This document shows positions 50,180 to 61,600 of a stretch of DNA of 64,000 bases, in pieces. A program made the translations under genes and the position numbers. Under the pieces are notes generated by a model. The model was not told where the DNA came from. It made no database searches and saw only the letters and a program-made list of their open reading frames with translations. The stretch spans positions 35,806 to 99,805 of the forward strand of contig JADWOT020001186.1 of NCBI GenBank assembly GCA_036345935.2. Reading direction: 5' to 3'. Positions within the stretch are counted from its first letter, which is position 1. Each line of letters opens with the position of its first letter. This DNA comes from Taenia hydatigena. Lineage: Eukaryota > Platyhelminthes > Cestoda > Cyclophyllidea > Taeniidae.

Positions 50180-50443
50180 CCCTTACCGCAATTTATAATT
50201 GGCGTCTGCCCTACCAGCATCACATATCATGCCCTGATTGCCTCACTCGAGTTCATACGCCACACATGTGTGACTTGCGGGATTTATCGGTTTGTGGTAG
50301 CTGGCAATAATGCAGCAATGTTTGTGGGCGTTCTGCAGAGCCATGGTCTTTTTGGCTATCCAGTGATGTGTAGTGGAAAGTATTGTGCCGATGGTCATGT
50401 CCTCACGCTTATGAATGCTACGTTACGCTGTTACGTCTGTTAA
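50180..50443 (+). pseudogene. FVIGV-type frame, copy 2
   Basis: An open frame with PLPQFIIGV, RHTCVTCGIYRFV, AGNNAAMFVGVLQSHG and GHVLTLMNA. It is collinear with 35,560-35,820 in the same frame, including the CVTC pair. It ends in TAA after CYVC, with none of the Ser-rich frame following. Confidence 0.4.
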
Positions 50444-51231
50444 AGAGGGTTCAATAGACACGCCCAAGGTGATTGCTGGGGTTCGAAAACCTAATCAATC
50501 CTTAGAATGGCAAGGCTTTAATTTGCTCAGATGAATGCGGCAGCATTGAAGTCCATGCAGTGCGTCAATCTGTCCTATCCACTTCACTCCTGGGGCACTG
50601 ACCTCTCCATGACAACCATTGGTGTTATTAGAGTTCGACCCGATTGCAGTCAGATTTGAGTGACATCCGTTCGAGCAAAATGTGCTCAAAAGGCAAGCGA
50701 AATACTTCTTACGTGGTGGCTGAGTCAAAATTGTCAATCACTATGGAGAGCATAAATCTCACTCTCCATTAAATTCTACTGTTTCCTCGATGGCTTTAAT
50801 TAGTCTTTCAATTAGTCTTTCAGGCCTGATACTCAGAAAGAGGTGGCCATTAGGTTGAGCGCTTTAAAGCAGCGTTTTGCGATTTTACATAAGTTCATTT
50901 AAGAAGGTTAGAGTTGCGCTTATGACGCAGCAGATTTGTGCGAATTTTTACTAGGTACACTAAATCGAAGAAGACTTTCCGTTTTAAGATCAGTGGTCAA
51001 TGCTTGCTAATATTTTAATCCAAAATTTTAGCATTCCTTCGAGTAGAGCCACTTGGTGCAGCAATTCTTAGCAAGGCATAATAAAGAGCATTTCTCCAAT
51101 TAGGAAAAAATTGACATTTTTGCAGGCAGACCGAAATACATACGAGCTGCGTTTATGTGCTCTTCACAGGGAACAATTTTGGCTGGGTTGTGGTGGTGCA
51201 GTGTAATCCTTCGAAGTCAGCTTAACCGAAC
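50444..51231. other. No gene recognised
   Basis: Apparently unique DNA between two repeat copies, with one short direct echo (AATTAGTCTTTCA twice at about 50,799-50,821). The minus frame at 50,495-50,737 is unrecognised. Confidence 0.35.
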
Positions 51232-52962
51232 TTCTCACTACACGGACTCTACAGTCCTCAAGGTCTGCAATTTCGTTCAAATAGCCAGTATCCTCCACCA
51301 ATGCTTGTTGGTATCCAAGTCTTATGCCTTAAAGACGGTTGGAGCACTACGACTTCATTTTATCATAAGTGCTTAATAGATGTCAGCGCCAATTATAATG
51401 TCATCACATTGTATGGTATGCAAATATTAAATGCACATCATCAAGAATGTTGGAGGTATTCTGCACATTAAATCATTCATCTGCATTACTTGGGCACAAT
51501 CCGTCATAGCATGGCTCAAATTTGCCACACAACCATGCTAAATCTCTTTCCAAGCTTAATGCACACAATTAAAACTTTTGGTAGTCTCTAAAACTTGGCA
51601 CTTACTATTATCTTCTGTTCAAATGCCATTTGGTCCCGTAGGTTTCTAGAAGTTGGACACTCATAGTTTAAATTTGTTGCATATAATACATTTTGAAAGG
51701 TGGCATAATTTGCATTCTTGACATGATCGAAGGAGACCTATGAGCACGTCATAACCACAGCAATTTTGTGAATTCAACGCCCTAATGTCAACTCGCAGCA
51801 AAGTCAGAGGATTCAGGGCCAAAGCTTTCCTATCCATGCTAAAATCCGCATCGTTCAGGAGTCGCAGAAGTAGTTTCATGGCCTTAAAGTATGCTTGACG
51901 AAGAAAATTAGGTCAGACTTTAAATCGTTGTAATGTTTCGAGATGCATAAACACTTTTGGAACATGGATGTGTGGGAAGCATTGTGCTCAACCTCGGACT
52001 CGTCGATCCACAGTAAGCCGCACATATGTGGCACAAAAATTCTGCGCTGGTAGTGCCCTATTCCTCAGTGCTATATCCCGTGACCTCCTAAAGCTGACAG
52101 TAACCGTAACACTTATGCTCCTCAAATGCGCTTTGTAGGCGAGAAAAGGAAAACAATTTTGGCCTGGTCGTTGACGCACGTGGTAGGTCTCCTGAGCCTG
52201 AGTCTCCGCAGTCGTCAACACTTTGGCCCTGTCACTGCATATCTGTCCTGTGCTGTAATAGACGTGGCTAGAAATACTTAAACCTTCTCATGGCAGGGAT
52301 AGAAGGAAAGAAGGGGAAAGGACAGAACCGTCTGCGGCAACATCATCTGCTATTTTATTCGAGCTATTGTTTGCCATCAAAAATAGAGTCGTGGGTTATT
52401 CCAGTTGACATGAATTGTAGATTTTAGGAGGCGACTTGGGATTAGTAAAAAATCCGTCCTTCGCATCACTATTTCGCTTTAATTTCATTGCGTAGAATTT
52501 TTTACATCAGTTATGCAATTTGCCAGATTAATTGGTATGGTCCACAAAAACACAAAGCAGTGCACAATATTAGCGATTCACAATAAACGAAAATTATTCA
52601 CTAGACCGAATATGCAGTAGCCAAGTCAAATAAACCGAGTGCTACATGGACAATTTGGTTCAATTAGAAGGTTACCGGAAATAGTTAATAGCCTAATCCA
52701 GTCTTTCTACTCTAAATGGATTTGGTCTTAACTACTAACAGAATTTAAAGGGCCGGTTTTGGCCTTACTTTGGAGGTTCTCATGTTTTCCACTATTAACC
52801 GAATCTGCCTTTCTTTTCGCCTTTCCTCTGACTTATTTTCTTCTTCTATTGGAAATCTTCCTATCTGTGAGGCAAAAAGTGCACTTGCTAACGTTCCCAA
52901 AGTTGAGACGATGGATATCCAGACTTCATTCTTAAAGTCGATAGCAAAATAATATGGTTTCC

Positions 52963-53178
52963 CTAATCAAAAGCCAATAACTTGGATGAATAACAGAGTT
53001 TGCTTGCTGTGCTTCGGTGCTTGGACCATCCAGTGCCATCCAGTGTAATCAGGAAATGGAGGTGGCAGGATACTTGACTCCAATGTCGGCAAATTATGCA
53101 CAGCCGTAACGCCGTGAACTGAGCCAGCCTCAGTTCTGGGTCACAAGGTGGAAACGCTATCTCCCATTTGTAGTGCAC
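52963..53178 (-). pseudogene. Unrecognised HYKW frame, copy 2
   Basis: Near-identical to 11,111-11,326 (two residue changes). Because it lies in the almost identical tract, its openness adds no independent evidence. Confidence 0.25.
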
Positions 53179-53411
53179 GAATAGCGATCTTTGACGTGAA
53201 AAATCACCAATAATACCGACTTGCGATGTTGTGGAACGGTCAAAGAAAGCGCATCGTTTGGAAGGTTGTCAAAAACAAAACAACAATGCGACTGCTGTCT
53301 ACTTTCAAGCTAATGAGTATCCCATTCCTAAAGCCTCATATATCAGCGGAACTTAGCGCATTAAAATGTGTACAAATATATTTCGCTCTAAGATCATACA
53401 AAGGGGGCATA

Positions 53412-53747
53412 CTAAAAAATTACAACATGGAACAGGCATCCCTCATACTGCTCAATGTAGGCAATCCGAAAAGTGGAAAACCGGACCCGATTGAGGAGGG
53501 TGTGGAGGTCGTTCAGTGTTAAATTCTCAATGCAAATAGCAGGGTATTGCTGCGAAACATAACCGCTACATCCGTGGAGGAGAGCACGGACTTCATTCAG
53601 ATCAGCCTGATCCCATGTTTCGCTTTCGAATTCTAGATGCGTTTGACTGGCCATCGTGTGATCGCGTCGCAGGTGAATGCGAATTTCGCGCGATTCTAAT
53701 GACTTCACTAAAAGAAGTAATAAGAGCTCACATACACAGACCACCAC
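53412..53747 (-). pseudogene. LRR-like coding relic, copy 2
   Basis: Same as 11,560-11,895 with one residue changed (ITYIEQ to IAYIEQ). It lies in the tract that looks recently exchanged between the two blocks, so it is not an independent witness of constraint. Confidence 0.35.
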
Positions 53748-54710
53748 TCAGTCTATTTGGCGTCGATGAACTCGAAGGGCCAAGACAATTGCTTCAAGAT
53801 TTAGCTGAATTGCTAAATACGAATTATTTCAAACGAAGAATCTCTTGGAACTAATTTTATGTCCATCATGAATTTTGCGGAATGATTAAATTGTGAAAGG
53901 AAATCGGAACTGCCAACAAATTCCATTGCTCGCAAGTGTTTTTAGTTTTAGCAGAGCACCGACCCGCTTTCGTGGCACAACGCTCTACCCGCAACACAGA
54001 CGCTGAGAACAAACCTTCCTCATCCAACTACGCATCATGGCGAGTGCTTGAATCTGCGTGCTCAGCCCCTTGGATGGATGTGTCAAGCTTCGAGCCAGTG
54101 TAGGTGGGCGTAACGTATATGATTTGGCTAAAAAATTGACAAATCTACAGCTTTAGAACTATTTACTTAAAGCTCAATACCTCATTTTAAATGCAACGAG
54201 TCTGAGTTACTCAAATATGATTGTAATACTTATGTTCCTTAAATGTGTTTGTAGGCAGTAGGCGGGAGGACAATTTTAATCTGATCGCGGACCAATGGAA
54301 TTGCACTCCAGAGCCCGAGACACCTTCGTCCTACCTTATAATAGCATAAGTGTCTAGAGGCAATTATCTTTCTCCTTTAGTAAGGGTGGGAGAAGGGCAG
54401 AGGAGGAAAGAGAAGAACGATCTACAATGTCATGTATATTCCCACTGATGTGTGTGTTAACCTAAACTAAACGTGTAAATTGGGTGCGTCACTGTGCGCC
54501 TCATAACTCACTAAAATGGAAATATCTGCTTGCATCTAAAAATTGTGAAGTACGCACTCTCTGAAAAATTTTCTGCTTTAGATTTGGGGTCAAATTTCTG
54601 GAAATGATGCAAGCGACCGCACCCAAATTTGCTCATTGTGCTGATCCAAGTGACGTGCGTTTGCACGTGTAACTACTACATTTTGTAAAGCAAGCACATT
54701 CACCCTTACT

Positions 54711-55125
54711 TTATAGCAATAATATCTGCAATTTTACCAATATTTCAGCATATCCGAGAATTTCGAGATTTACAAGTGCTTGGTATTTGGACTCGTTTAT
54801 TTGTAAAATATTGTTGTAGCCCTGCAAATTCTTCCCAATTCTTATCAGATGGCTAGCTGTAAAAAGGCAAAGATGATTTGCGACTATGAGCGCGTTAGGG
54901 AGCAGGACAGCTAATTGCTGCCACTCGACACAAATGTGCTTGTTCATGCACTGAGAGTAAGTCGAGTTCTTCGTCTGGAAATCAAGATTCTTCCAAAACA
55001 CTACCATTGAATGCGATAAGTTAATGATGCACCGGCGCTCAGTGGAATAGAATCCTATATTAGATCGGTGGATACATGTGGCATCACCTTGGGTCATAGC
55101 GGGAGCAGAATATCTGATAATGTTT
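54711..55125 (-). pseudogene. MVVFWKNLDFQTK frame, copy 2 (longest)
   Basis: A minus-strand frame that reads through the TGA seen in the other two copies (SHLIRIGKNLQG) and continues to YAEILVKLQILLL. Shared blocks are TQGDATC, CIINLSHSMVVFW and MNKHICVEWQQLAVLLPNAL. With the NLNIIRYSA lead it spans about 138 codons, the longest open version in the window. Confidence 0.35.
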
Positions 55126-56106
55126 AGGTTCCAATGATACAGTCCTCAACGCTCAAGCTAGGTTGGTGTCTTGTAGATCACGATGAGTGTACCAAAACAA
55201 CAGACGGTCGTGTCAATATAATGAATTACGTTGCAACCATTCAAACGGTTGTTGCATTTTCATCGGGCTTCATTGAGGGACCCAGATCTTGTAGGTTCAC
55301 TTATACCTGCTAACAATTGAGTAGGCTCCACAAATATTTGTCATTACTGTTATTTTTGTTGTAGCCAATGCCAACGTATTGATGTCTGGAAGCTGCAGAC
55401 GTAAGTAAATAACGCAATGGTCCTGTGAGAAGAAGTCTTGAGGACTTTTCTCGGGATCGGTTAACCATTGTTGCATAATTTATATCTGAGCTAATTCAAT
55501 TCATCTGCTGTCATTCGACAACACTTTCGTCTGCCTTCTTCATTGATGGATGGGAAGTGCTGATGCACTCCTTTCCTGCATCATAGGCGATGTATCGTTA
55601 AGGTGGTTTAAATTCGGAGTGGCCTGGGCAGGTGCATAAATGGATGTCGCGGAACATTCAATCCTTTAATTCGCACCACTTGGTCAGTTGTAGGTTTAAT
55701 TTTATTTGACGAAGGGATTGTGAATACAAATGTAAGCATGAGGCGAAATTCTAACTAGACTTAATTATTATTAGTGGAAAAAAATCAGCAAATGGGGTTT
55801 CGTGTATCCCAATCTGACTAAGAAAAGGTGGATACATATTATTGTTACACTTTGGCTGTCTTGCACAAAAGGACAAAAGCTAAGCTTACGCGATGAGGTA
55901 ATGTGCAGGAGGAAGTTTCACCAGACTAGAGAGTACAAACAACGAAAACTTTCGATACGACTAAATGTGAATGGGCACCTCAAGCAGTACCTTAAAAACG
56001 AAGCAAGAAGAGGGATTATGAACCCTAAATATATTGAGGAGTTAAGTTGAAGCAGGCAACATGATGGTTACAGTCCAGTCTTGTCTGCATCATTAAAAGT
56101 GCAATT

Positions 56107-56655
56107 GTGTCAAATTTATATAAAATCGCCCTTATCGCAATTTGTGATTGGCGTCGACCCTACCAGCATCATATGTCATGCCCTGATTGCCTCACTCGTG
56201 TTCATGCGTCACACATGCGTGACATGCAGGTTTATCAGTTTGTGGCAGCTGGCAATAATGCTGCAATGTTTATGGGCATTCTGCAGAGCTATGGTCTTTT
56301 TGCCTATCCCGTGATGTGTAATGGGAAGAACTATGGCAATGTTCATGTCCTCACCCTTATGAATGCTGCGCCACGCTGTGAGCACTCGATGTAACTACAG
56401 CACTCATGTCATTTCCTCCTTCCTCGGTGTACGCTGTGTCTTTATCTATTCTGCTGCCTATACTCTTTGGAGTGTTGAAGCTATATCAAGAGCAACGACA
56501 GTGGAAACAATGACTCCTCTTTAGCTGCTTCGAGAACGGAACAGAGAATAGATGGTAACGCTTCTGATAGAGACTCATGTGCATTTCAGTCTAGGCTTGC
56601 AAGCCAGCTGAACAGCAGAGATATTCTGCCAAGCATTGGTCCCACACATCTTTGA
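56107..56655 (+). pseudogene. FVIGV and Ser-rich frames, copy 3
   Basis: The first part shifts frame once within the CVTC region and then has AGNNAAMFMGILQSYG and HVLTLMNAAPRCEHSM. The Ser-rich part follows with one base lost (TATATCAAGAGC versus TATATCAAAGAGC). After the loss it reads SNDSGNNDSSLAASR, DASDRDS-like and RLASQLNSRDILPS to the same TGA as copy 1. Confidence 0.4.
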
Positions 56656-57439
56656 ACACCGACAGCACTGTCTCATTGTTCTTTTAAATATGAGCCAACG
56701 CATAATGCCTAACACCAAAGCAATCGTGCTGTGGCGCGACACTCACTCTCCTTCCCTAGTCGATGCTTAAGAATGTGTGCGTGCGTGACTGCGAAGCCAA
56801 CACTCTTGACACATGCTAAACATTCATGCAATAAGTAAGTCTTTCTCTTTGGGTTAAAGACTCTAGGGCCTTAGATCAATGGATTCTGGAAGTACGAACG
56901 CTTGTTTGTTCTAAAAGGCATCAAAGCGGATAATTTGCGAAACTTATTTGAAAATTTCAATTACCGCAATCTCTATATACAGTAATACTGGTTGGTTTTG
57001 ATAAAGGAGAGTGAGTTAGCTAAGGTCGGTTCTAGATTACGGTACAGGTGATCGTTTATGAATCGTGGGTTACGAAGCCAATGCTGTTGTATGAATGAAA
57101 ATGGAACATGGGATTGGAATGTTTGCTTGATTTCTTTTGATTTTACCTCTATCGTATCGACTGAAAAGCGAAATGTGAGGATAACTTCTGGTCTTCGCCC
57201 GCGCAATACTGAATAAACCTTTGAGTGCTACGGCGTCACGCCCTGCTATCTCTTTGTGCACTTCTGTTGCATTGCATGTTAATGATCCAGTACTCTGTGC
57301 ACAGGCAGATGACTGGCATTGGGTCGGTGAGTAGGGATTTGATCGTCAATCAGGTTGGTTCTTCTTCTTTGTCACCATCCCTACCTTGATAGCGATTTGC
57401 AGAAAAAATCAAGATTAACTAAATATTATTGGAAATGGG

Positions 57440-57805
57440 TTGGGCAGCAATAAAAGGGGGATGCTCTATCTCCTCATCCCAAATTACTTCGACCTGCATG
57501 CCCACGACTCTTCAATGACCGCGCGTTTTACAATGTACTGTCAATATAAGGCGGTATCCAGGCTACCGAGTGTTGTGGTTGGCAAGTTACCGCAGCAAGA
57601 TGCTTTAATCATGCCAAACTTCATAAGCTTATCTACAATCGATTTCAGTGATCCTTTTACGGTTATAGCAGTGGAGAGCATTCGTCCTACACTAGTCGTC
57701 CTAATTAGGATTGCATTGCACTCCTCTGCTGTCTTCATCTCCTCCAAGGTGCTACCTATTTCCGTTAGTCAGCATGAAAGACAAAAGTGGACGGCCACCG
57801 ACTGA
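57440..57805 (+). pseudogene. Unrecognised 121-codon frame
   Basis: An open frame with YLLIPNYFDLHAHD, SVVVGKLPQQDA and PTLVVLIRIALHSSAVF. The copy at 36,880-37,200 lacks about 25 bases in the middle, which breaks the frame. On the evidence of two copies this could equally be chance, since the minus strand is also open at 57,541-57,747. Confidence 0.2.
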
Positions 57806-59439
57806 ATGTTAAAGTTGATGTATGGTCCTTCGAGACCCAATGATTGAGGTTCTAGCGTAGTGGCACGCGCCATACAAGGGTTGGTTCATTTATCAAATTT
57901 TGATGTGTTAAAAAAACAGCAAAAATTTTGACTTGCTTTCATGCACTAAATTCTTTTTCTTGTTGGATTCATCCTAAAGTATTAAGCTCAAGTCGCTTTA
58001 GATCGCACGATTCATGAATCACATAAATTACTTTGTGAGGGTGGACGCCTCCCTCGCCGCAATACCGCAGATATGCCAGTGAAGCAGAAGTTTACTGCGC
58101 TATAAAATCTTGCTGGATAGCACACCTGGAACGTTGACCTTCCTCTGAGGAGCTCTGACAAGAAATTAAACAGACCATCCTTGACACAAAAGTTCCACCC
58201 CATATTATAAGGGAATAGATCACTGGGACGCAGCCCGCCTTGTTAGCATTCAAATCTTGTACTTCTTATTGTAAGTTTTGTAAGGACGATATGGATTTTG
58301 AAATGGCTGGCGAATGCAATAGTGCACTGTCTTCATAATCTGGTTTGTAAGAAGTTAATTTCGAGGTTCACCTCGCCTTCGACCGCCTCTAATCATTGCT
58401 TTTCAGCAGGACCACAAAATTAACAGGTTTGAGTTGGCACAGAGACGCATTCAAAATATGCCTGACTGTACAATACGCATCAAACAAAGCATATTTTCGT
58501 TGATCTAGCACAAGTTTTGCCTGCAAAAGACTGCATTTACTGATCGCACTTTAGCTTGTTGCCTGAACATCATTTGACAGAAACAATTAGCCGTTTGGTA
58601 GGTGGTTTTGATTCTGCACTGTAGCGTCCCACGAATTTCTATTCTGGTTATTTCTGAATTTCAAATCTGACGTTAAGAATTGTTTTCCTTGCTTAGTGAT
58701 ATAGATACAGAGGCATGTTGCATGCCTCCATACCCATAGCATAGACGAGGCAGATGCTCGACGCGGACGACAGCGCTTGAGTAACGAATTCACTTTGTAG
58801 ACCGGTCTCAATGTTGTGGTGTAGATATGTCGGTAAAGTAGTGTGCGGTAGTACAGAAAGGAGGCTTGCTTGAGATGGTGAATGTGAATTAGAACTTTCA
58901 TGCGCCCTTTGCATCGCCGACTGCAGATGGCGAAACTGGGAGGAGCGATTGCGATTTGGGCATGTGTTTACGTGGTAAGGATCTCACTGACCGCCTAGCC
59001 TAATGTCCATTCTACAACACAAAGAAGTGTACAAGAAGGATCTCAGTGAGTTTCTAGGTCGTTTACAGCAAGCCAGAGGAGACAGCCTGGTTGTTAGCCT
59101 AGGCAACTAAATGGTTTCAGAGGCCCCAATCTATAGCAACTGATTGTCCGTTGTGTATCGTTTCGTTGTGAAGGCAGATCAGTATTTGCAAGCATTTTAA
59201 CTTCTGAGCAGCAAATGTCATTAAGAAAATTAATTTTGTGTTTTGTTAACCCTTCTAGCAAAATTTTGTCTGATTAAAGACAGTAGTAGATGCTGTGACT
59301 TAAAATGGGCAATCGGTCCATTTCGTCACGTGCAAATGACTCGTGTCACACAATAGGCAAGGACGACCTGTCATCCTGCCTCGTGCCGCAGATGCGCTAA
59401 TTAGGATAAATGCAAGCGAAATTAGACGAGATAAGTGCA

Positions 59440-59600
59440 TTAGAATGGATGCCGTTATCTGAACCGAACCTGTGGTGTGGCGGTCGTAGAGCAGTCGCTG
59501 GGAGGCACATCTTCACATCTGAAATTCGAGATCACTTGTGTCTTTGCAGATTGCAGCTCTGACTTGATGGCACGACCAGAAGACGAGACCAATAGGCACT
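59440..59600 (+). pseudogene. LNLW-type frame, copy 4
   Basis: Plus-strand frame PLSEPNLWCGGRRAVAGR, FTSEIRDHL, then LQL, a stop and LDGTTRRRDQ. It is the partner of 16,800-16,985 and the first relic of the plus-oriented series in the right arm. Confidence 0.35.
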
Positions 59601-60129
59601 CAGCTCCTCTGTGCGTCAAAGGAACCGGTCAGTAACTTCACAGCGCTCGATTTAGTAAGGTCTCAGTGTTTCGCATGCTAGTGTGAATAAAACTAAGGGG
59701 TGGGTACAATTTCCTCCTCGACATTATCACTCAAATAAGTTTACAGATTATTTATTCATTTCGTATTTGTAAATTACAACAGAATACTGTTTCTGGTTAG
59801 GTCTTTTTGTGCTGACGTAACTAACAGCGTCAACATTCCCATCGCAACATACTGGATTCACTTTTTGCCTTCATTTCGCAGTGTAATCAAATTGGCCTCT
59901 GTTTTGCAGCCTCACTTGCTTCGAAGCTGGCTTATTGTGTGCCAAGTAAGCCTTAACCACATCTAGTTGTGCGTGTCCCTCTGTTGTCTAGAAGCACCTT
60001 CCTGAAGCCTAAGATGCTGAAATTTGCATTACATAAGCTGGTGTCGTACTTTTACTAACTTGCAAAAGAGATTATCGAACAGAAATGATGAGGCGATTGT
60101 CAAAACAAACCCACATTTTTCATGGTTCA

Positions 60130-60390
60130 AACTAGCAGCAATACCACACGTTCAGTCAAAATTGCGTATGATAATTTAACTGCAAGTCACTTCCTCCACT
60201 TCATGGATTTTTAGGGCCTCTAAATGCTGCGTCAAGCAGGCAAATACCGTACAGGCTAAGGCGTTTACATTGTGACGGTATGGCTTTAAAACCGAATTAC
60301 GTACCTCGGAACGCAGAGACAGTCGAAGACTAGAGTGGTTCTGCCAAACGCTATAAAACTCTGCGGAAGCAAACGTGCTTTAGTAACCTT
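60130..60390 (+). pseudogene. KQANKVQA frame, copy 2
   Basis: SSNTTRSVKIAYDNL and ASHFLHFMDF, then a stop and a frame shift into ASKCCVKQANTVQAKAF, a further stop and TELRTSERRDSRR. It is more damaged than the left-arm copy. Confidence 0.35.
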
Positions 60391-61079
60391 TAACAAAAAA
60401 GGCAAATTTTAAAGATTTTAAATAAACGATAATTCAAGTGATCGGAGGAAAGAGACGCTGATGGAATGAAGCAGCGTCATGGGAAAGCCCTTTTAAAGAA
60501 TAACTTTTGAAAGCATTATTCGGCTTTTGTTTGATCAGCTAGCCTTGCTAAAGTGTGGATGTTCTTTGAAAGACTCAAAGCTAATAAGAGAATCTCTACT
60601 GTCAGACCTTTCTGCAGACGGACGGGATTGACACAAGCGGTGGAATAAAAATTGTGAGCCGGAATGCAAAAGTGAGGTAGTTAGAAGAAAAAATTGCAGT
60701 TAAGACATTGTTAGCATAACTAAAACATGAAAATTGTTTGCGACTCGAAGGAAATTCTATTCCTAACAATACACCTTAGGAGTCAGACGCCATCCTGATT
60801 TCAGCTTTTGCGGAGCTACTCGTGACATCCCGTCGATACGAGAATAGGCTCACTACAGATGGGTGCATGAAAAGAACAAATTTGTAGACTAAGTTGCCAT
60901 TTTTGTGTTCAAAACATATTGAAAATTAACTCATTTTTTAGAAGCATTAGCATCGAGTTATTTTGATTAAAGATGCTTCCAGCTGTTGAAGGACACCAAG
61001 TTGTAGCATTCCGAATAGTGATTATGATTTCTATGATAATTTCGATTGTGATAATTATTCGTTTTTAGATGAGACTGAG

Positions 61080-61600
61080 AATGGTGTAGTTGGACACACC
61101 GTGCTGACATGTGACCATCTTTGAGAGCTACTTCAAATCACATTCGGTGGTGGCTGAGTGTTTCAAGTTGGAAAATCTCACTGACACATCCACTGCCTTG
61201 GACAGAGGCAGTTAAAATTGGACAAACAGCTGAAAATGGTTGTACTTTGCTGCATTTGCGGCATTCAAATGGTTACATTTTACAAGATACCCGTAAGGTT
61301 AAAAGCGCGTCCTCAAGTCTAACGACCACTGTTACCTGTTCTGCTCGCCTGTCGGTTCGCATGCTGATATCAGCTGCATTTATCCACCTGTTATTAAAAG
61401 CAATGAGAAAGCATGGGGAGGGAGCATCCACATGATGGCAGTCAATTGCAGGCATTGCAAAGATTTAAGAAAGCTTCTAATGAAGCACAGTTATGAACGT
61501 GCATCAGACATGAGGTACGCGGTCAGTCGTTGGAATGCAGGGTCAAGTACGTGTTTAGCATTTCAAACCAAGTTAATAAGATGAGTGTGCTGAAGTTACA
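61080..61600 (+). pseudogene. Ankyrin-repeat-like relic, copy 2
   Basis: One frame gives AENGCTLLHLRHSNGYILQ (about 61,229-61,285), which fits the DGxTPLHxAxxNGH start of an ankyrin repeat. The next frame gives GGSIHMMAVNCRHCKDLRKLL (from about 61,417) with G1, A7, H12, L16, L19 and L20 of the repeat in place, then KHSYERASD and, later, SSTCLAF. The distance between the two repeat starts (about 62 residues) is close to two 33-residue units. A GTAAGG at 61,290 could once have been a splice donor. The left-arm copy at 14,923-15,470 shows the same layout. Confidence 0.5.

Larger units (their letters stand above)
49550..50443 (+). repeat. Older family copy, parallel to 34,840-35,830
   Basis: Same orientation and order as 34,840-35,830, about four bases in five matching by eye. 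It ends at TGTTACGTCTGTTAA (50,443), where the 35.8 kb copy continues with other sequence. Confidence 0.75.
51232..56104 (+). repeat. Large repeat block, direct copy 2 of 9,390-14,200
   Basis: Partner of 9,390-14,200. It carries the left 1.67 kb of the 5.1 kb segment (from 54,436 after CATGT). It then breaks off near 56,104, where it joins a copy of the 35,530 block. Confidence 0.95.
56105..58715 (+). repeat. Repeat block, direct copy 2 of 35,530-38,110
   Basis: Collinear with 35,530-38,110. The left junction with the preceding block is sharp. Near 56,105 both parents read TGTCAAATTT or TGTTTGAG, so a TGT is shared at the join. Confidence 0.9.
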
